In this document: positions 37,271-46,178 of the stretch, piece after piece
How the letters are laid out: each line of letters begins with the position of its first letter
Numbering within the stretch: the first letter of the stretch is position 1
Source: Methylocapsa palsarum
Lineage (GTDB): Bacteria > Pseudomonadota > Alphaproteobacteria > Rhizobiales > Beijerinckiaceae
NCBI RefSeq assembly: GCF_900114285.1
Contig: NZ_FOSN01000002.1
Coordinates: 124,001 to 188,000 of the forward strand
Length of the DNA: 64,000 nucleotides
Direction of reading: 5' to 3'
Translations under genes and position numbers: made by a program
Notes under the pieces: generated by a model
The model's input: only the letters and a program-made list of their open reading frames with translations
Told to the model about the DNA's origin: nothing
Database searches by the model: none

Positions 37271-38023
37271 ATGAACGGCGCGGCGGTCGTCACCGGGGCT
37301 GCGAGGCGGATCGGATTGCGCATCGCCGAGCGGCTCGCCTCGGCGGGTTACGCCGTCGTGCTCGAATGCAGTCCGTGTTCGCTGCACTCGGCGCGGGAGG
37401 CCGCCGACAAGATCATTGGACAAGGCGGCCGGGCGGCCGCGCTGGCGCACGATCTATCGGTGGAGAGCGAGCTTTCACGGGTCATCGCCGAGGCGCGCGC
37501 CATTTTCGGCCCGCTGACATTGCTGGTCAACAACGCTTCTGTGTTCGAGGACGACGCCGCCGCCTCGTTCGATCTCGAACTTTGGGACCGCCATTTCGGC
37601 GTCAACCTGCGCGCGCCCGCGGTGCTTTCCAGGGATTTCGCCCGCGAGCTGCCGCCCGGGATGGAGGCGGCGATCGTCAACATCATCGACCAGCGGGTAT
37701 TCCGCCTGACGCCCCAGTACTTTTCATACACGTTGAGTAAAGCCGCGCTCTGGACCGCGACGCGCACCATGGCGCAGGCCTTCGCGCCCCAAAAGATCCG
37801 GGTCAATGCGGTCGGTCCGGGTCCGGCGCTTCCGAACGAGAGACAGGGCGAGGCCGGCTTCGCGCGCGAGGTGGAGGGCTTGCCTCTGCGGAGGTCGATA
37901 GCTCCGGACGATATCGCCGACGCGGTTCTGTATCTTGCGGGCGCGCGCAACGTGACCGGGCAAATGATCGCGGTCGACGCCGGACAGCACCTTGGCTGGT
38001 TGACCCCGGATATCGTGCGGTAG
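37271..38023 (+). CDS. Short-chain dehydrogenase/reductase, possibly pteridine reductase
   Basis: A 250-residue classical SDR. AAVVTGAARRIGLRIAERLA is the TGxxxGxG-like cofactor loop, NNASVFED the NAG/NNA motif, and YFSYTLSKAALW the YxxxK catalytic pair. In place of the usual catalytic Ser, IIDQRVFRLTP stands in the preceding strand, as in FolM/PTR1-type pteridine reductases. VNAVGPGPALPN follows. FolM (dihydromonapterin reductase) is the most likely role; no folB or folK is adjacent here. The ATG at 37271 starts a compact family-like N-terminus; the frame opens ten codons earlier. Confidence 0.8.
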   Translation: MNGAAVVTGAARRIGLRIAERLASAGYAVVLECSPCSLHSAREAADKIIGQGGRAAALAHDLSVESELSRVIAEARAIFGPLTLLVNNASVFEDDAAASFDLELWDRHFGVNLRAPAVLSRDFARELPPGMEAAIVNIIDQRVFRLTPQYFSYTLSKAALWTATRTMAQAFAPQKIRVNAVGPGPALPNERQGEAGFAREVEGLPLRRSIAPDDIADAVLYLAGARNVTGQMIAVDAGQHLGWLTPDIVR

Positions 38024-38031
38024 GAATGGGA

Positions 38032-38277
38032 TCAGTCCGCGGTGGGGAGGCGCCTGATGGTGAATTCGATTTGCCCGTCCGGCATCTCGCGCCATGATTC
38101 GATCTCGGTCATATAGGCGGCTTTCGGAAACGCATTGAACCATTCGCGCGCCTTTTCCCGCGCGTCCTCGCGGGGCAGGGTGTAGGTCTCGCGCCGCCAC
38201 GCTCCGTGCGATTGCTGTTTTGCGCGCTGGCCAAGACGCCGCGCGACATCGGCTGGCGACCTGTGATCCGTGCTCAC
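38032..38277 (-). CDS. Small conserved hypothetical protein
   Basis: The 81-residue protein begins MSTDHRSPADVARRLGQRAK. It is basic in its first half and has a central REKAREWFNAFPKAAYMTEI and an end GQIEFTIRRLP. I recognise the general look of short Hyphomicrobiales hypotheticals but no named domain. It converges with the SDR and lies 29 bases before the cca stop on the same strand as the cca operon, just beyond it. Its start is an ATG with no strong ribosome site. Confidence 0.55.
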   Translation of the reverse strand: MSTDHRSPADVARRLGQRAKQQSHGAWRRETYTLPREDAREKAREWFNAFPKAAYMTEIESWREMPDGQIEFTIRRLPTAD

Positions 38278-38306
38278 CTTAAAAATCTTTCAGCATCTGG
38301 AATCTT

Positions 38307-39602
38307 TCAGGATTTGGGGTCTTTCACGACCTCTTTCGCCACCTGATCCAGCAGGCGTGAAAGCGCCGCCGCGTCATCTGGAAATCCCGCGCCGACCCAA
38401 TGCTCGCGCAGCTGCTCCAGCGCCTTGCCGATCGCTGGCCCGGGAGGCGCGCCGCGCGCGACGAGATCCGAGCCAGAAAAGGGCAGGCGCGGCTCGGGTT
38501 CGGCGCGCAGGACGTCCCGCGCCGCCTCCCATTCGCAGCCATATTCTTCACGGGCTCCAGCCTTGGCGAGGGCAAGCGCGTCGAGCATCGCCTGACGACC
38601 GCGCCGGAACAGCCCGATGCGCAATTCGTCGAAGCTCGGTGGGCGGTCGCGGCCATGAAAGCCGATCCGTGCGCAGGCGGCGGCGTCGAGGCGTTTGAAT
38701 TCGGCGTTCGACAGCCGCAGGCGCTCCTGCAAACGTTCGGCGTCTTCGGGCAGTTCGAGACATAACGCTGCGAGGGCCAGCAGCGGATCCTTCGCCGCCT
38801 CCGGATCGGCGGCGAGCCGGCGCAGGCGGGCCGGGTTCGGGGCCGAGGCGAGCAGCGGCCCGAGCAGTCCGGCGTCGCTCATCTCCCGTGTCGCCTCCGC
38901 GGCGCGGCGGGCGCAAAAGAGCTTGAACATTTCGGCGCGCACCCGTTCGCGCGAAAGCCGCGCGAGGCCGGCGCGCTCCCGCAGCGAAGCGAGGAGCCCC
39001 GCGGCGTCGATCGGCCCCTCGCCGAAATCAGCGGAGAACCGGAAAAAGCGCAGGATGCGCAGATAGTCCTCGCGGATCCGTTGAGCGGGATCGCCAATGA
39101 ACCGCACGCGTTTCTGTCTGATATCCTCGAGCGACCCGACATAGTCGAAAAGTTCGCCGTCCCGCGCCAGGAACAGCGCATTCATGGTGAAATCCCGGCG
39201 CACGGCGTCTGCTTCGAAGTCGTGGCCAAACCGGACCTTGGCCCGGCGCCCGTCGGTGTCGAGGTCCTCGCGCAAGGTCGTGACCTCGAACGTTTCGCCG
39301 TCCGAGATCAGCGTCACCGTCCCATGCTCAAGGCCGGTCGGGATGCAGCGCAGCCCGGCCTTCCGCGCCCGCGCCATCACGGCGTCGGGCTCGGCCGTGG
39401 TGGCGAGGTCGATTTCGTGAACCGGCCGGTCGAGCAGGGCGTTGCGGATGGCGCCGCCAACGACCCGGGTCTCGTCTCCTTGATGTTCAAGAGCGTCGAA
39501 GACGCGGATCAGTGACGCTTTTTGCAGGATCAGCGATGATTTTTGCAGCGCCAGCGCGACGCCCGATTGGTTGTTTTTCGGAGGGGCGTCCGCGACGCTC
39601 AT
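38307..39602 (-). CDS. cca: CCA tRNA nucleotidyltransferase / poly(A)-polymerase-like
   Basis: A 431-residue polymerase-beta-type nucleotidyltransferase. VVGGAIRNALL is the nucleotide-binding loop, VHEIDLATTAEPD holds the catalytic carboxylates (Glu-x-Asp instead of the commoner Asp-x-Asp), and RRDFTMNALFL plus DPAQRIREDYLRILRFFRFS are the class II head-domain blocks. It most likely repairs or adds the 3' CCA of tRNAs; PcnB cannot be fully excluded. The ATG at 39602 overlaps the stop of the DUF6111 gene (ATGA). It is the last gene of a four-gene operon DUF1285-Nudix-DUF6111-cca. Confidence 0.92.
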   Translation of the reverse strand: MSVADAPPKNNQSGVALALQKSSLILQKASLIRVFDALEHQGDETRVVGGAIRNALLDRPVHEIDLATTAEPDAVMARARKAGLRCIPTGLEHGTVTLISDGETFEVTTLREDLDTDGRRAKVRFGHDFEADAVRRDFTMNALFLARDGELFDYVGSLEDIRQKRVRFIGDPAQRIREDYLRILRFFRFSADFGEGPIDAAGLLASLRERAGLARLSRERVRAEMFKLFCARRAAEATREMSDAGLLGPLLASAPNPARLRRLAADPEAAKDPLLALAALCLELPEDAERLQERLRLSNAEFKRLDAAACARIGFHGRDRPPSFDELRIGLFRRGRQAMLDALALAKAGAREEYGCEWEAARDVLRAEPEPRLPFSGSDLVARGAPPGPAIGKALEQLREHWVGAGFPDDAAALSRLLDQVAKEVVKDPKS

Positions 39603-39859
39603 TGGAGACGTCCGGGAACGAGCGTCCCATTTTCTATGTGGGCCGGCGCATAAGCGCCCTGATGACGTTCCGCGAAAATACCGAAGGCCAGCATTCCGGT
39701 CGCGGCGATGATCAGCCCGGCCAGGGTCAGTGTCGAGACGGCGCCCCTGGTCCAATGGTCCAGAGCGAAAGGATAAGTGCGGCGCAGGGCGAGGTAGACG
39801 GCGTAGGCGGCGAAGGGCGAGCCGAACAAAAGCGCCGGTTCGAGGAGGACTCTCCACAT
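39599..39859 (-). CDS. DUF6111 family membrane protein
   Basis: The 86-residue protein starts MWRVLLEPALLFGSPFAAYA and has two hydrophobic helices (about 5-25 and 42-64). Its order between Nudix and cca is conserved in Hyphomicrobiales, and the short sequence fits DUF6111. The start shares one base with the Nudix stop (TGATG) and the stop overlaps cca, so all three are translationally coupled. No function is known. Confidence 0.8.
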   Translation of the reverse strand: MWRVLLEPALLFGSPFAAYAVYLALRRTYPFALDHWTRGAVSTLTLAGLIIAATGMLAFGIFAERHQGAYAPAHIENGTLVPGRLQ

Positions 39860-40533
39860 CAGGAATACAGCCTTTCATAAAGGTTGCGCAGGATTCCCGC
39901 GGTCACGCCCCAAATATGGCGCTCACCGTACGGCATTGCATAGAATTGGCGGCTGACGCCCTCAAATTCCCTGGTGTGGAGCGCATGATTGGCCTGATCC
40001 ATCAAAAACGCGAACGGAACCTCGAAAATGTCTTCGACTTCGTCCGGGTTGATCGTGAGCGCCACGGGCGGCGTGATCTTGACGACGGCTGGAACGATAC
40101 GGAAGCCGGTTCCGGTAAAATAGGGTTCAAGATAACCGAGCGGCTCGACCTGGCGGGCGTCGAGGCCGATTTCTTCTTGCGCTTCGCGCAGCGCCGCCCC
40201 CAGCGGGCTTTCGTCGCGCTGCTCGATCTTCCCGCCCGGGAATGCGATCTGCCCCGCATGGACGCGCAACGCGGCGGCTCTTTGGGTGAGTAGAATTTTG
40301 ATCTCGTCCGGATAGGCTATCAATCCGACAAGCACAGCCGCCGCCATCGACCGCTCGGGTTCAGCCACGGTCTCGACCGAGCCGTCCATCATCGTGAAGA
40401 GGCCTGCGCCTGACGACGACCGCCGGTTTCCTTGACGATCCGCCGCGCGTTCCAGCCGCGCCCGGACATGGTCGAACACCGCCAGCGGCGAAAACTTTTC
40501 CTCAGACGTCGCCGCAGCCTGCATCGTTTTCAT
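39859..40533 (-). CDS. Nudix hydrolase, CoA pyrophosphatase-like
   Basis: A 224-residue protein with a full Nudix box, GGKIEQRDESPLGAALRE then AQEEIGLD (about 125-150). It is preceded by the CoA-pyrophosphatase signature block ILLTQRAAALRVHAGQIAFPG. It probably cleaves coenzyme A or its derivatives to phosphopantetheine and 3',5'-ADP. The ATG at 40533 follows the DUF1285 stop by one base. The ORF could be extended to 40719, but the extra part is antisense-like and overlaps DUF1285. Confidence 0.9.
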   Translation of the reverse strand: MKTMQAAATSEEKFSPLAVFDHVRARLERAADRQGNRRSSSGAGLFTMMDGSVETVAEPERSMAAAVLVGLIAYPDEIKILLTQRAAALRVHAGQIAFPGGKIEQRDESPLGAALREAQEEIGLDARQVEPLGYLEPYFTGTGFRIVPAVVKITPPVALTINPDEVEDIFEVPFAFLMDQANHALHTREFEGVSRQFYAMPYGERHIWGVTAGILRNLYERLYS

Positions 40534-40534
40534 C

Positions 40535-41128
40535 TCAATTTGAACTTTCGATCTCTCCAGCGGGAGAGATTGGCGCGGGAGAGATCGGAAAGAATTGTCC
40601 TGCCGAGGATACGCCGAAAAAGCGGCCGTCGTTGCGATCCTGGACTTCCGCAAGCGCGATGAGATCGATGGCCACCGAACGTTTGACGAGCGCCCATAGC
40701 CCGCCGCGAACCAGAACATAGGGTTTGACGCCGTCTGCTTCCGCCGTTTCGAACCTCAAGGGATGTTCGGCGTCAGCAGAGACCCATTCGTCGACATTGG
40801 TCCTGAACCTCAGGATTTTCTGCGGACCTCCTCCCTCGACGAGAAGTTCGACGGCGAGGAACGGCGCATCCTCGACGATGATTCCCACGCATTCGGCCGG
40901 CGTCACGAGAACGAAGCGCTCGGGATCCTTGCGCAAGATCGAGGAGAACAGTCTGACCAGCGCCGGACGCTGAATGGGCGATCCAAGATAGCGCCAGGAG
41001 CCGTCGCGGCAGATCCGCATATCGATGTCGCCGCAAAAAGGAGGAGTCCACGACTCGACCGGAGGCGCGCTTCGCGGCGGCGCAAGGCGCTCGGTCAAGG
41101 TCTCGATGGGTGAAGCCGTATTGGTCAT
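40535..41128 (-). CDS. DUF1285 family protein
   Basis: The 197-residue protein contains the DUF1285 pattern: PFCGDIDMRICRDGSWRYLG, GSPIQRPALVRLFSSILRKD, VTPAECVGIIVEDAPFLAVE and LRFRTNVDEWVSA. It is a small soluble protein of two related domains with no settled function. It heads the operon leading to Nudix, DUF6111 and cca, and diverges from the MoxR gene. The ATG at 41128 is preferred to an upstream one at 41158. Confidence 0.87.
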   Translation of the reverse strand: MTNTASPIETLTERLAPPRSAPPVESWTPPFCGDIDMRICRDGSWRYLGSPIQRPALVRLFSSILRKDPERFVLVTPAECVGIIVEDAPFLAVELLVEGGGPQKILRFRTNVDEWVSADAEHPLRFETAEADGVKPYVLVRGGLWALVKRSVAIDLIALAEVQDRNDGRFFGVSSAGQFFPISPAPISPAGEIESSN

Positions 41129-41371
41129 GCCATTGCCGAACCTTCGGACCCGCGACAAAGCGCGTGATGATAAGCCATAGTCCGCGCCGCATTCTCGTGA
41201 GATTATTCCTCAATCGTCTCGCGGCAGGCTATGGTCCCGGCGCCCGCCGCGTTTCGTTCCACGCGATGATCGACAAATTGATACCTGATCCTCATCTAAT
41301 ACGTCATAATATAAACGTCATACCGGGGTGAAACCGGCTGCTTCGCCCTACAAGCCCAGAAAGGCTCCTGC

Positions 41372-42373
41372 ATGCCCGAAGCGATCGCGGCCTCCCTCGA
41401 AACCGCCATGGCGCGCAGCGCAGAGACAGCGCTGGAGCGGATCGCGGCGGCAAGAACCTCGATCGAGACGATCATCTTCGGCCAGAACGACGTCGTCGAG
41501 CGCGCCCTCGTCACGCTCCTGTCCGGAGGGCACGGCCTGCTTGTCGGCGTGCCTGGCCTCGCCAAGACCAAACTCGTCGAGACGTTGGGGACCGTTCTTG
41601 GCCTCAATGCGCGCCGCGTCCAGTTCACGCCGGACCTCATGCCGGCGGATATTCTTGGCTCCGAAGTGCTCGAGGAGGCGGCGGACCGCCGGCGCAGCTT
41701 CCGCTTCGTTCCGGGGCCGGTTTTCGCGCAATTGCTGATGGCCGATGAAATCAACAGGGCGAGTCCGCGAACCCAGTCGGCGCTGCTTCAGGCGATGCAG
41801 GAATATCATGTCTCGGTCGCCGGCGCGCGCCACGACCTGCCTAAGCCGTTTCATGTTCTCGCCACCCAGAATCCGCTGGAACAGGAGGGAACCTATCCGC
41901 TTCCCGAGGCGCAGCTCGATCGCTTCCTGATGCAGATCGACGTCGCCTATCCCGACCGCGTCGCCGAGCGCAGGATTTTGATCGAGACCACCGGCGAGGC
42001 GGCGCCCGAGGCGAGGCCGGCGATGAGCGCCGATGAACTTATGGGAATTCAGCGCCTTGTTCGGCGGCTGCCGGTCGGCGAAAGCGTCGTCGAGGCTATC
42101 CTCGACGTCGTCCGCTCCGCGCGTCCGGGCGAAGGCGATCCGGAGATCACGCAGCATATCGCCTGGGGCCCTGGTCCGCGCGCCGCCCAGGCCCTGATGC
42201 TCGCGACCCGCGCGCGCGCGCTGCTCGATGAAAGGCTTTCGCCCTCGATCGAAGATGTCGTCGCGCTCGCCGCGCCTGTCCTGAAGCATCGCATGGCCTT
42301 GACGTTCTCGGCCCGCGCCGAAGGCGAGACTGTGAGCGGTCTCGTGGCGAAAATCGCCGGGCGGCTTGGCTGA
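41372..42373 (+). CDS. MoxR-family AAA+ ATPase
   Basis: A 333-residue AAA+ chaperone-like ATPase. Walker A is VGVPGLAKTKLVETL (about 58-70) and Walker B LLMADEINRASPRTQSALLQ. The sensor ATQNPLEQEGTYPLPEAQLD and the arginine finger region RFLMQIDV follow. MoxR proteins work with DUF58 and von Willebrand A proteins, the next genes here, in envelope stress or metal insertion; MoxR itself was named from methanol oxidation operons, so relevance in a methylotroph is plausible though general. It is the first gene of a three-gene operon. Confidence 0.93.
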   Translation: MPEAIAASLETAMARSAETALERIAAARTSIETIIFGQNDVVERALVTLLSGGHGLLVGVPGLAKTKLVETLGTVLGLNARRVQFTPDLMPADILGSEVLEEAADRRRSFRFVPGPVFAQLLMADEINRASPRTQSALLQAMQEYHVSVAGARHDLPKPFHVLATQNPLEQEGTYPLPEAQLDRFLMQIDVAYPDRVAERRILIETTGEAAPEARPAMSADELMGIQRLVRRLPVGESVVEAILDVVRSARPGEGDPEITQHIAWGPGPRAAQALMLATRARALLDERLSPSIEDVVALAAPVLKHRMALTFSARAEGETVSGLVAKIAGRLG

Positions 42374-42375
42374 GA

Positions 42376-43365
42376 ATGCCGGAGGTCAGGCTCCTTGATC
42401 CGCATGAAGGCCGCGTCAGCGTCAACCGCGAGGACGACGCTCTCCTTTTGGCGCGCCGGTTCCCTGGCCTCCTCGTCGCCGCGCGCGAAGTCGCGGCCAG
42501 CGTCGTTCACGGTCTGCACGGGCGCCGCCGCGCGGGCGTCGGCGAGACGTTCTGGCAGTTCCGCCCGTTCGTCGACGGCGAATCCGCAAGCAGGATCGAC
42601 TGGCGCCGCTCCGCCCGGGACGATCGCCTTTACGTGCGAGAGCGCGAATGGGAGGCCGCCCATACGGTGATGATCTGGATCGACCGGTCCGCGTCGATGC
42701 GTTTCGTCTCGAGCCTCGCGCTCCAATCCAAGATCGACCGCGCCCTGGTGCTTGGTCTCGCCGCCGCCGACCTGCTGACGCGGGGCGGCGAGCGGGTCGG
42801 CCTTCTTGGCCTGACGCGTCCCCTGGCGGTTCGCAATATCGTCGAACGCTTCGCCGAGGTCCTTCTCGCGCAGGAAAAAGCCGCCGGCTTCAAACCGGAG
42901 GAACTGCCTGCCGGGACGAGCCTTGCGAGGCATACCCAGGCGATCCTGATCGGGGATTTTCTGAGCGATCCGGCGGACATCGGCTCGATGATCGAGACGA
43001 TCGGCGGACGCGGCGCGCGCGGCCATATCGTCATGATCGCCGACCCGGTCGAGGAATCCTTTCCGTTTGCCGGAGGGACCGAACTGATCGACGTCGACTC
43101 CCCTGCGAGATTGCGGGTCGGCAACGCGCAATCGATCCGGGGCGAATATATCAGCCGCCTCGCCGCTCATCGGGAAACGATCCGGACGGCGGCGAAGGCG
43201 CGGGGCTGGAGTTGCCTCGTGCATCGCACCGACCGGCCGGCGTCGGAAGCCCTGCTGAAGCTGCGAACGCAGGTCGAAGCCGTCTTCGAACCGGCGCCTT
43301 CGGGCCTCGCCGTCGACCCGGCTGCGCCCGCCCAGGAATTGGAATCCCGGGGAGGCACCTTCTGA
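42376..43365 (+). CDS. DUF58 domain protein
   Basis: A 329-residue protein that carries the DUF58 signature GETFWQFRPFVDGESASRID, WRRSARDDRLYVRE, followed by a von Willebrand A-like half (TVMIWIDRSASMRFVS with a DxSxS-type metal site). It starts two bases after the MoxR stop and ends in a TGATG overlap with the next gene. DUF58 proteins are the usual partner of MoxR ATPases and are thought to be presented to or remodelled by them. No membrane helix is visible. Confidence 0.92.
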   Translation: MPEVRLLDPHEGRVSVNREDDALLLARRFPGLLVAAREVAASVVHGLHGRRRAGVGETFWQFRPFVDGESASRIDWRRSARDDRLYVREREWEAAHTVMIWIDRSASMRFVSSLALQSKIDRALVLGLAAADLLTRGGERVGLLGLTRPLAVRNIVERFAEVLLAQEKAAGFKPEELPAGTSLARHTQAILIGDFLSDPADIGSMIETIGGRGARGHIVMIADPVEESFPFAGGTELIDVDSPARLRVGNAQSIRGEYISRLAAHRETIRTAAKARGWSCLVHRTDRPASEALLKLRTQVEAVFEPAPSGLAVDPAAPAQELESRGGTF

Positions 43366-46148
43366 TGCTCGGCCTCCCGCTTGCGTTCACGGTTCCCCTC
43401 GCCCTCGGCGCTCTCGCCCTTCTGCCGGCTCTGTATTTTCTGTTGCGGATCACGCCGCCCCCGCCGCGCCGGACGCCGTTCCCGCCGCTGCGGCTCATTC
43501 TCGATTTGCGCCCGACCGAGGAAACGCCCTCGCGCACGCCCTGGCCGCTGCTGCTGTTGCGCCTCGCGATCGCGGCGCTCATCATATTCGCCATGGCCGG
43601 GCCGGTCTGGCGCCCGGCGCCGGAGGCGCAAGCGGGCGGAGGGCCATTGGTCATCGTGCTGGACGATGGATGGCCGGCCGCGCCGACGTGGGATCAGCGG
43701 GTCAAGATCGCGGCGCAGCGCATCGACGCGGCGGCGCGGCGTTCGCAACCTGTGGCGCTCGTCGCCGCCTCGGACGCGGGCCGGGACATCGCGCCGATGG
43801 ATCCGGAAAAGGCGCTGGAGCGTCTGCACGCCCTGAAGCCCGCCCCTTATGTCGCCGACCGGACGCCCGTGCTCGGGGCGATTGCGCGGTTTTGCGAGAA
43901 ACGGTCCGGGACGTCGATCCTCTGGCTGGCCGATGGCGTCGAACGGGGGAACGCCCGCAGTTTCGCCGAAGGGCTGAAACAGGCGTCGGGCAACCTTGCG
44001 ATCATCGTCGACGCCGACCCGGCGCGGGCTCTCGCCGGTCCCGACAATCAGTCCGGCGGCCTCGAGGCGCGGCTGCTCCGGTCCTCGCCGGACGGACCGG
44101 AACAGGGGGCTGTCAGGGCGCTCGATGCAAAGGGCCTCGCCATCGGGTCTGCGCCTTTCGATTTTTCCGGAGCGATCGAGACGAAAGTCAGATTTGAACT
44201 GCCGGTCGAATTGCGCAACGAGGTGTCGCGGCTCGAAATCGTGGGCGAGCATTCCGCCGGAGCCGTGTCGTTGCTCGACGAACGGTGGCGCCGTCGCCGG
44301 ATCGGATTGTTCAGCGGAGAAACGGCGGATGTGGCGCAACCGCTGCTTTCGCCGAAATATTATCTGATGAAGGCCCTGGCGCCCTTCGCCGATGTCCTTG
44401 AACCAAGGCCAGGCGCCGCCGATCCCGTTCAAGGCCTGCTCGATGAGCGCGTCACAATCCTGATCCTCGCCGACGTCGGCGCGGTGTCTCCCGCGGCGCG
44501 CGACGGCTTGCGCCGGTTCGTCGATGAGGGCGGCGTGCTCGTCCGTTTCGCCGGCTCGCGGCTCGCGGCGTCGTCCGACGATCTCGCGCCTGTCCGTCTG
44601 CGCCGGGGCGGGCGCGTCCTTGGCGGCGCGATGTCATGGGACAAGCCGAAAAACCTGGCTCCCTTCGAACGGCAAAGTCCGTTTTTCGGACTGAACGTTC
44701 CCGCCGAAGTGACGGTCACGCGCCAGGTTCTGGCCGAGCCCGATCCCGGACTGCCGGCGAAGACATGGGCGCAACTGTCCGACGGGACGCCGCTCGTGAC
44801 CGCCGCAAGAGAGGGAAAAGGGCTCAATATCCTGTTTCATGTGACGGCCGACACAACCTGGTCCAATCTTCCGCTCTCGGGCCTGTTCGTCGAAATGCTG
44901 CGAAAGATCGTGACCCTTTCGGGACAGGCGTCAATCTCCGGGGAGACTGAACCTTCGGGCGGGACGCAGAATGCGTCGATTCCGCCGCTGCGCACGCTCG
45001 ACGGATTTGGCGTCCTCGGCCCGCCCCCGCCCAACGCGAAGCCGATTTCCCTTCAATTCGCTGGAATCGCCGACGCCGAGCACCCTCCCGGCCTGTATGG
45101 TCAACCGGACGCCCTGATTGCGGTCAACACGCTTGGTCCGCAGGAAGGACTCGACGCCGCTGACTATTCGGGGCTAGGCGCGGCGCTCGAACCTTTGCGC
45201 GGGGTCGAGCCGGTCGACCTGAAACCGTGGCTTATCGCTGCGGCCCTGATGCTTTTTTGCGCCGACGCGCTGGCGTCCTTATGGTTCTCGGGAGGGTTTT
45301 CGCGACTTTCGCGGCGCGCCGCCGCGGCGGTCGTTCTCGCCGCCTTTGTGGGGGCGATGGCCGCGGCGCCGCAGAAGGTGGACGCGCAGGCTGCTGTTTC
45401 GAAGAAGGATTTCAGTTCGGCGCTGACGACCCGCCTCGCCTATGTCGCGAGCGGCGACGCCAAGGTGGACGAAGTCAGTCGCCAGGGGCTCGCCAGTCTC
45501 TCGCGGGTTCTGGCGCGGCGGACGTCGTTGACGCCGGGCGAACCGGTCGGCGTCGATCCGGGCCGCGACGAACTCGCCTTCTATCCGCTGCTCTATTGGC
45601 CGATTGTCGCAAATCGCCCGATTCCGCCCCAGGCCGCGATCGAAAAGATCAGCGCTTTCATGAAACAGGGCGGAACGATTATCTTCGACACCCGCGATGC
45701 GCCCGATGCTCGCGCGGGAGCCGGGCCGACGCCCGAGGCGAAATGGTTGCGCGAGATGCTGGCCGGGGTCGACGTTCCAGAACTGGAATCTGTTCCGGCC
45801 GATCACGTCGTCACGAAGACGTTCTATCTGATCAGCGGTTTCATCGGCCGCTACACAACCGGCGCCACTTGGATCGAAGCTCTGCCCCCAAATCCGGCCG
45901 AGGCCGAATCCCGTCCTGTCCGCTCGGGCGACGCCGTCTCGCCGATCATCATCACCTCCAATGATCTGGCGGCGGGCTGGGCGAGCGATGCGGACGGCGA
46001 AAGCCTGTACGCGCTTTCGCCGGGCGGCCGGCGCCAGCACGAACTCGCCCTGCGCGGCGGCGTCAACCTCGTCATCTACACGCTGACCGGAAATTATAAA
46101 TCGGACCAGGTTCACGTGCGCGATCTCCTGGAGCGTCTGGCGCACTGA
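43365..46148 (+). CDS. BatA N-terminal / DUF4159 membrane protein
   Basis: A 927-residue protein. It opens with the aerotolerance (BatA) N-terminal motif, a helix at 1-30, then RITPPPPRRTPFPPLRLI, then a second helix (LLLLRLAIAALIIFAMAGPVW). A vWA-like half follows (LVIVLDDGWPAAP). Hydrophobic segments occur near 625-640 and 655-670, and the C-terminal 240 residues form DUF4159 (TRLAYVASGDAKVDEVS, FMKQGGTIIFDTRDA, GVNLVIYTLTGNYKSDQVH). The ATG at 43365 shares its A with the DUF58 stop. In relatives a further large membrane protein often ends this operon; here it is missing and gsp genes converge. Confidence 0.88.
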   Translation: MLGLPLAFTVPLALGALALLPALYFLLRITPPPPRRTPFPPLRLILDLRPTEETPSRTPWPLLLLRLAIAALIIFAMAGPVWRPAPEAQAGGGPLVIVLDDGWPAAPTWDQRVKIAAQRIDAAARRSQPVALVAASDAGRDIAPMDPEKALERLHALKPAPYVADRTPVLGAIARFCEKRSGTSILWLADGVERGNARSFAEGLKQASGNLAIIVDADPARALAGPDNQSGGLEARLLRSSPDGPEQGAVRALDAKGLAIGSAPFDFSGAIETKVRFELPVELRNEVSRLEIVGEHSAGAVSLLDERWRRRRIGLFSGETADVAQPLLSPKYYLMKALAPFADVLEPRPGAADPVQGLLDERVTILILADVGAVSPAARDGLRRFVDEGGVLVRFAGSRLAASSDDLAPVRLRRGGRVLGGAMSWDKPKNLAPFERQSPFFGLNVPAEVTVTRQVLAEPDPGLPAKTWAQLSDGTPLVTAAREGKGLNILFHVTADTTWSNLPLSGLFVEMLRKIVTLSGQASISGETEPSGGTQNASIPPLRTLDGFGVLGPPPPNAKPISLQFAGIADAEHPPGLYGQPDALIAVNTLGPQEGLDAADYSGLGAALEPLRGVEPVDLKPWLIAAALMLFCADALASLWFSGGFSRLSRRAAAAVVLAAFVGAMAAAPQKVDAQAAVSKKDFSSALTTRLAYVASGDAKVDEVSRQGLASLSRVLARRTSLTPGEPVGVDPGRDELAFYPLLYWPIVANRPIPPQAAIEKISAFMKQGGTIIFDTRDAPDARAGAGPTPEAKWLREMLAGVDVPELESVPADHVVTKTFYLISGFIGRYTTGATWIEALPPNPAEAESRPVRSGDAVSPIIITSNDLAAGWASDADGESLYALSPGGRRQHELALRGGVNLVIYTLTGNYKSDQVHVRDLLERLAH

Positions 46149-46178
46149 AGCTCGCGCACGTCGCGCCGTCTGATCCGA

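Noticed and set aside
42648..46148. A single 1,166-codon plus-strand frame covering the DUF58 end and the BatA/DUF4159 gene
   Set aside because: Its first 240 codons are an arginine-rich out-of-frame reading of DUF58. The real gene starts at 43365 with a BatA N-terminus.
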